Origin: Rhodospirillaceae bacterium
Lineage (GTDB): Bacteria; Pseudomonadota; Alphaproteobacteria; Rhodospirillales; Rhodospirillaceae
Assembly: GCA_009693785.1 (NCBI GenBank)
Contig: SHWP01000009.1
Coordinates: 1 to 64,000, forward strand
Length of the DNA: 64,000 nt
Reading direction: 5' to 3'
Positions within the stretch are counted from its first letter, which is position 1. Every line of letters begins with the position of its first letter. The notes below the pieces were generated by a model, which ran no database searches, was not told where the DNA came from, and saw only the letters and a list, made by a program, of their open reading frames with translations. The translations under genes were made by a program, and so were the position numbers. Below are positions 61,153 through 64,000 of the stretch, piece by piece.

Positions 61153-61656
61153 ATGGAGTTTTTGGGCTTGGACCTGTGGACCTGGGTGTGTGGCGCTGTT
61201 CTGACAGCAGCCCTTGTCGCTTTATCGATTGTTGATTTCCGCACCGGCTATTTGCCCGATGTGATCGTGGCACCCTTGGGCCTGGTTGGACTGGCGGTGG
61301 CTATTATTGGCTCGCCCATCAAGGTGTCGTGGGTCATGGCGCTGATTGGGGCGGGTATTAACACGGCCTTATTTTACGGCCTACGTTGGGCGGTGAGCCG
61401 CTGGAAAGGCCGCGAGGCCATGGGGCTGGGGGATGTGAAGCTAATCGGCGTAGGTGGGCTATGGTTGGGGCCCTGGGGCTTGCCCTACATCATGGCCGCA
61501 GCAGGCATCGTCACTCTTTTTGGCGCATTGATCGCTGGGATCGTTACAGGCAAACCAGTTTGGCAAGGCGAAATGCCACTGGGACCGGGCTTGGCCTTAG
61601 GCATCCTCGGGGTATTTATCGCTGCCGTAGCGGGATGGCCTTTGGGGCCGATGTAA
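61153..61656 (+). CDS. Prepilin peptidase-like protein (A24 family, catalytic domain only)
   Basis: About 167 residues from ATG 61153 (AGTAGGATC upstream). A membrane protein with about six helices. The two aspartates of the A24 family are in SIVDFRTGYLPD and GLGDVKLIGVGG. It lacks the N-terminal methyltransferase half of full PilD, like TadV/CpaA-type enzymes, which process Flp pilins, and some stand-alone homologues. No pilus genes are adjacent. The 3' end meets the convergent HAD gene four bases away. Confidence 0.87.
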   Translation: MEFLGLDLWTWVCGAVLTAALVALSIVDFRTGYLPDVIVAPLGLVGLAVAIIGSPIKVSWVMALIGAGINTALFYGLRWAVSRWKGREAMGLGDVKLIGVGGLWLGPWGLPYIMAAAGIVTLFGALIAGIVTGKPVWQGEMPLGPGLALGILGVFIAAVAGWPLGPM

Positions 61657-61660
61657 ATGG

Positions 61661-62311
61661 CTACAACAACTTTGCAGCAACTTGACGGAGATTGTCGGCC
61701 ACGCCAAGGACATGCGGCAGGTCGAGTACATCACGCGGCAGTCTGTGTTGCAGGTCCAGCGCCCAGGTATCAATAAACGCGCCCGTGGCGGCGCGGATTC
61801 CGGTGGCTGTATCTTCCACAGCAACGGCAAGATCGGCTTCACATTCAAGGCGCTCTAACGCCGCCAAATATGGATCGGGGTTCGGCTTGCCGCGCTGAAC
61901 ACAATCACCGCCGATAACGGCATCGAACGCTGCATCCAAAGCCCAGCGCTTAAGCCAGCGTTGAGTTTCGGAAAGTGTATTCGACGTGACAATTGCTGTT
62001 GCCCAACCGCGCGCACGAACGCCCTTAATCAGGTCAACCGCACCCGGTGCAGGCGGTGCGTGCTCATACGCTGCCGCAACCAGCGCCAAATAACGCGCCA
62101 GTAGTTCATCGTTAGATTCGGGAAGGCCGTGCGCCTCGCGGAGCATCGCCAAGCCAACCGTCAATGGCGGACCATTGATGCGGTCAAACTCCTGGTCCGT
62201 GGGAGTTTTGCCACGCTGCTTTAGGAACTGAGTATAAACACCCTTGAGAACGCCCAGGCTATCGACCAACGTTCCATCAAAGTCCAGCAGCAGCGCGCGA
62301 AAGGCCGGCAA
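61661..62311 (-). CDS. HAD-family phosphatase (phosphoglycolate phosphatase-like)
   Basis: About 216 residues. HAD motifs in order: LLLDFDGTLVDSLG (nucleophile Asp), IVTSNT, and GKPNPDPYLAALERL ... AVEDTATGIRAA. The cap insert fits the phosphoglycolate/beta-phosphoglucomutase-like class. The track's ATG at 62374 overlaps the upstream gene by 55 bases; I prefer TTG 62311, which yields a normal HAD N-terminus (LPAFRALLLDFDG) just after the upstream stop, though the start is unsure. The substrate is not evident; the SpsF-like gene nearby could point to sugar phosphates. Confidence 0.83.
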   Translation of the reverse strand: MPAFRALLLDFDGTLVDSLGVLKGVYTQFLKQRGKTPTDQEFDRINGPPLTVGLAMLREAHGLPESNDELLARYLALVAAAYEHAPPAPGAVDLIKGVRARGWATAIVTSNTLSETQRWLKRWALDAAFDAVIGGDCVQRGKPNPDPYLAALERLECEADLAVAVEDTATGIRAATGAFIDTWALDLQHRLPRDVLDLPHVLGVADNLRQVAAKLL

Positions 62312-62319
62312 GCCGTGGC

Positions 62320-63291
62320 TCAATCGTAATACTGACGGGTGGCATAGGCCGCCCGGAAACCGGGCGAGAGCCACGACGGTCGCGGAACAGATTCATATTT
62401 CTGGTTCAACTTTGCCATGAGGCTATAGCATATCTGAAATACGAATCGGCTGCCGGTTTTCGGCGGCATTCCTTTGTGAATTCCGTGCGTGTCCTCGAAG
62501 AAGGTCGCGCCAAGCGGGCCCGTGACGGTGCGAATCCATTCCGGTGGAAAAATGCCTTGAACCGTGTCGTTGGATTTCCGGTGGAATTCCATCCAACTCC
62601 AGAATCGCTCTTGCTCTTCGACGGTCGGCCAGGTTTTTGCGACCCATGGAGATAGTACAGAGGTTGTATGGCTACGTTCGACGAACATGTGCGGGCCGTT
62701 CGAGCTGTTTACATCGCTGAGATAAACGAACAGCTTCAGTTCACGAAAATCGTCCCGGTCATTGTGAAAATATTGCATGCCTGCTTCGGGCTGATTGGAC
62801 GGATATGACCACCAAGCTGTAAAGATACTCATGGTCGGCGGTGCCTGTAGATACGCTTCTGCCAGCGCCAAAAGGCGCGGATCGTGAGCGACGCGTGCAA
62901 ACGACGCGCAATTCGAGATGGACGCTTGATCGAAGCTGGCAAACCTCATGTTGTCCGGGCACTCGGCCAACTTGCCCTCGACCATGGAACTATCGCCAAA
63001 GTCATTATTCCAAAAATAGGCTTTTTGGTTCTCGAAGTGTGTATGAATCTCACTGATTTCATCGTTTGAAAAAAGCGGCGGGAACCAGGCAAACCCTTTT
63101 TCCGTCAGTTCAGCGACAACCTTTTTATCCTCAGCTGACAGATCATAGGGCTCGGCCATTTTTCCGTAGGTGCGGTTCAAAAACCCCGCAGCACTATGAC
63201 CAAGGATATCGAGATTGCGCCGGTCCAAGCCGCCCTTCAGGAAATGTTGGATCAGCGCAGCAGGAATTATTGAGTCTTTTATTTCAATCAT
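62320..63291 (-). CDS. Phytanoyl-CoA dioxygenase (PhyH)-family 2-oxoglutarate/Fe(II) oxygenase
   Basis: 323 residues. The iron-binding HxD is in GMQYFHNDRDD (H176, D178), the distal His in FFEDTHGIHKG and the 2-oxoglutarate-binding Arg in GSRFVFQI. FVYLSDVNSSNGPHMFVERSH is the usual linking block. It hydroxylates an organic substrate using O2 and 2-oxoglutarate. It follows an SpsF-like gene on the same strand and precedes the HAD gene, so a surface-glycan or small-molecule tailoring role is possible (inference). Confidence 0.87.
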   Translation of the reverse strand: MIEIKDSIIPAALIQHFLKGGLDRRNLDILGHSAAGFLNRTYGKMAEPYDLSAEDKKVVAELTEKGFAWFPPLFSNDEISEIHTHFENQKAYFWNNDFGDSSMVEGKLAECPDNMRFASFDQASISNCASFARVAHDPRLLALAEAYLQAPPTMSIFTAWWSYPSNQPEAGMQYFHNDRDDFRELKLFVYLSDVNSSNGPHMFVERSHTTSVLSPWVAKTWPTVEEQERFWSWMEFHRKSNDTVQGIFPPEWIRTVTGPLGATFFEDTHGIHKGMPPKTGSRFVFQICYSLMAKLNQKYESVPRPSWLSPGFRAAYATRQYYD

Positions 63292-63438
63292 GACCTTGCT
63301 TTATCCTTTAGGCGCTCAGGGCCGTGGCGCCCATTCAAACTGTTTCACCGAACATAGATTAGGCTGCCAGCGGCGACAATGCTCGCGGACACCATTCGAC
63401 CCGCGACCGGTTAAAAATACCTTGCGCTATATCAAGAG

Positions 63439-64000
63439 TTATCCTCGTTTGAAGCCCTCGTTGCGTTGAAACCGGTCGTTGAGGGACGCAATCTCGGGAT
63501 GTTGGGCAATGAATGCGATAATATCCGCCATGGCGAACGCAGGATTAGCTGCGTAGAGCCCTTCATAAATTGCGGTCACAAACGCAAAGTCCGCAGGTTC
63601 GTCCACCGTCCAGCGATGGGCCGAGAGATCCTCGCTGTGCCTTAAATTGGCGATTTTGAACCGGCCAGGCGTTTCATATAGAAACGGCATCACGTGTTCG
63701 CGTTGCCACGCCTTCTCCGCCTCACGCCAGGCCTGTGACAGGGCGGCAAAGGTACAGACCTCCGCATCGAGACCGTCCGGAAATGTCGGCGGCTGAGTGT
63801 TGCAGGCAAAGTCAGCGCCACTTGTCAGCGCCAACTCAATCACCTGGTCGATTACGGCCCAGTCCGTAAGCGGACAATCCCCCGTCAAACGCACAACATG
63901 GCTTGGCGTAAAAGGCTCGGCCGCGCGGTAGACCCGGTCCAAAACATCCGTGAGTGAACCGCGCGAACAGATCACCTGTGCGTTTGCACAAACGCCAGCC
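63439..64000 (-). CDS. SpsF-like cytidylyltransferase (CMP-sugar type), 5' end outside window
   Basis: The frame is open to the right edge. Visible part: SRGSLTDVLDRVYRAAEPFTPSHVVRLTGDCPLTDWAVIDQVIELAL, FPDGLDAEVCTF and EHVMPFLYETPGRFKIANLRH, DLSAHRWTVDEPADFAFV. This matches the CTP_transf_3/SpsF pattern (acylneuraminate or spore-coat-polysaccharide type), which activates an acidic sugar with CTP. The N-terminal nucleotide-binding segment lies beyond position 64000. It suggests a surface-glycan locus begins to the right. Confidence 0.85.
   Translation of the reverse strand, partial: AGVCANAQVICSRGSLTDVLDRVYRAAEPFTPSHVVRLTGDCPLTDWAVIDQVIELALTSGADFACNTQPPTFPDGLDAEVCTFAALSQAWREAEKAWQREHVMPFLYETPGRFKIANLRHSEDLSAHRWTVDEPADFAFVTAIYEGLYAANPAFAMADIIAFIAQHPEIASLNDRFQRNEGFKRG

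Overview
The window looks like ordinary chromosome from a Gram-negative alphaproteobacterium with moderately high G+C. The evidence is three TonB-dependent receptors, many Sec and Tat signal peptides, a TRAP transporter, GreB, and dispersed palindromic repeats of an alphaproteobacterial type. I cannot name the genus. Housekeeping genes are scattered on both strands: greB, hisI, cysS, argE, a formaldehyde dehydrogenase and one tRNA-Gly. A perfect parS centromere site at about 11.9 kb suggests the segment lies within the origin-proximal domain. I see no prophage, no CRISPR array and no intact insertion sequence.

Layout. 1-11 kb: a tandem-domain nitrilase cut by the window edge, a radical-SAM lysine aminomutase-like enzyme, two exported CpcT/CpeT-like proteins bracketing a type II sulfide:quinone oxidoreductase and two tannase/feruloyl esterase paralogues, then a CoA-transferase. 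11-17 kb: an alpha/beta hydrolase, parS, a coupled pair of exported amidohydrolases, and an orphan peptide-type binding protein. 17-18 kb: a scar where a truncated chemoreceptor-like gene meets a truncated zinc-ribbon gene. 18-24.8 kb: an MHS-family transporter, greB, an RraA-like protein, a second orphan binding protein and two receiver-domain proteins, the first frameshifted. 24.8-29.6 kb: a TRAP transporter operon, then a small heavy-metal-type operon on the other strand. 29.7-43 kb: frmA, a Tat-exported VOC protein, a TonB receptor, two Tat-exported M24 peptidase paralogues, a PAP2 phosphatase and two tandem TonB receptors. 43-57 kb: accessory metabolism (amidohydrolases, luciferase-like oxidoreductase, two SUMF1-like proteins, SDR, nitrilase, VOC protein with a histone-H1-like tail, two exported metallo-beta-lactamase-fold enzymes, DUF1838, FkbM methyltransferase). 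57-64 kb: hisI, cysS, argE, a third SUMF1-like gene butting against tRNA-Gly, a short prepilin peptidase, a HAD phosphatase, a PhyH-type dioxygenase and a partial SpsF-like cytidylyltransferase.

Functional reading (inference): much of the window is a scavenging and detoxification repertoire of exported hydrolases fed by TonB receptors, TRAP and binding proteins. The most unusual pattern is how many of these enzymes keep their family fold but have lost or swapped a signature catalytic residue: nitrilase domain 1, the second nitrilase, the alpha/beta hydrolase, two amidohydrolases, the RraA-like protein, the SDR, the M24 pair and the SUMF1-like trio. The other strong observations are parS, the SUMF1 gene whose frame runs into tRNA-Gly with no normal start codon, the dinucleotide frameshift in the first receiver gene, and the truncated-gene junction near 17.4 kb.
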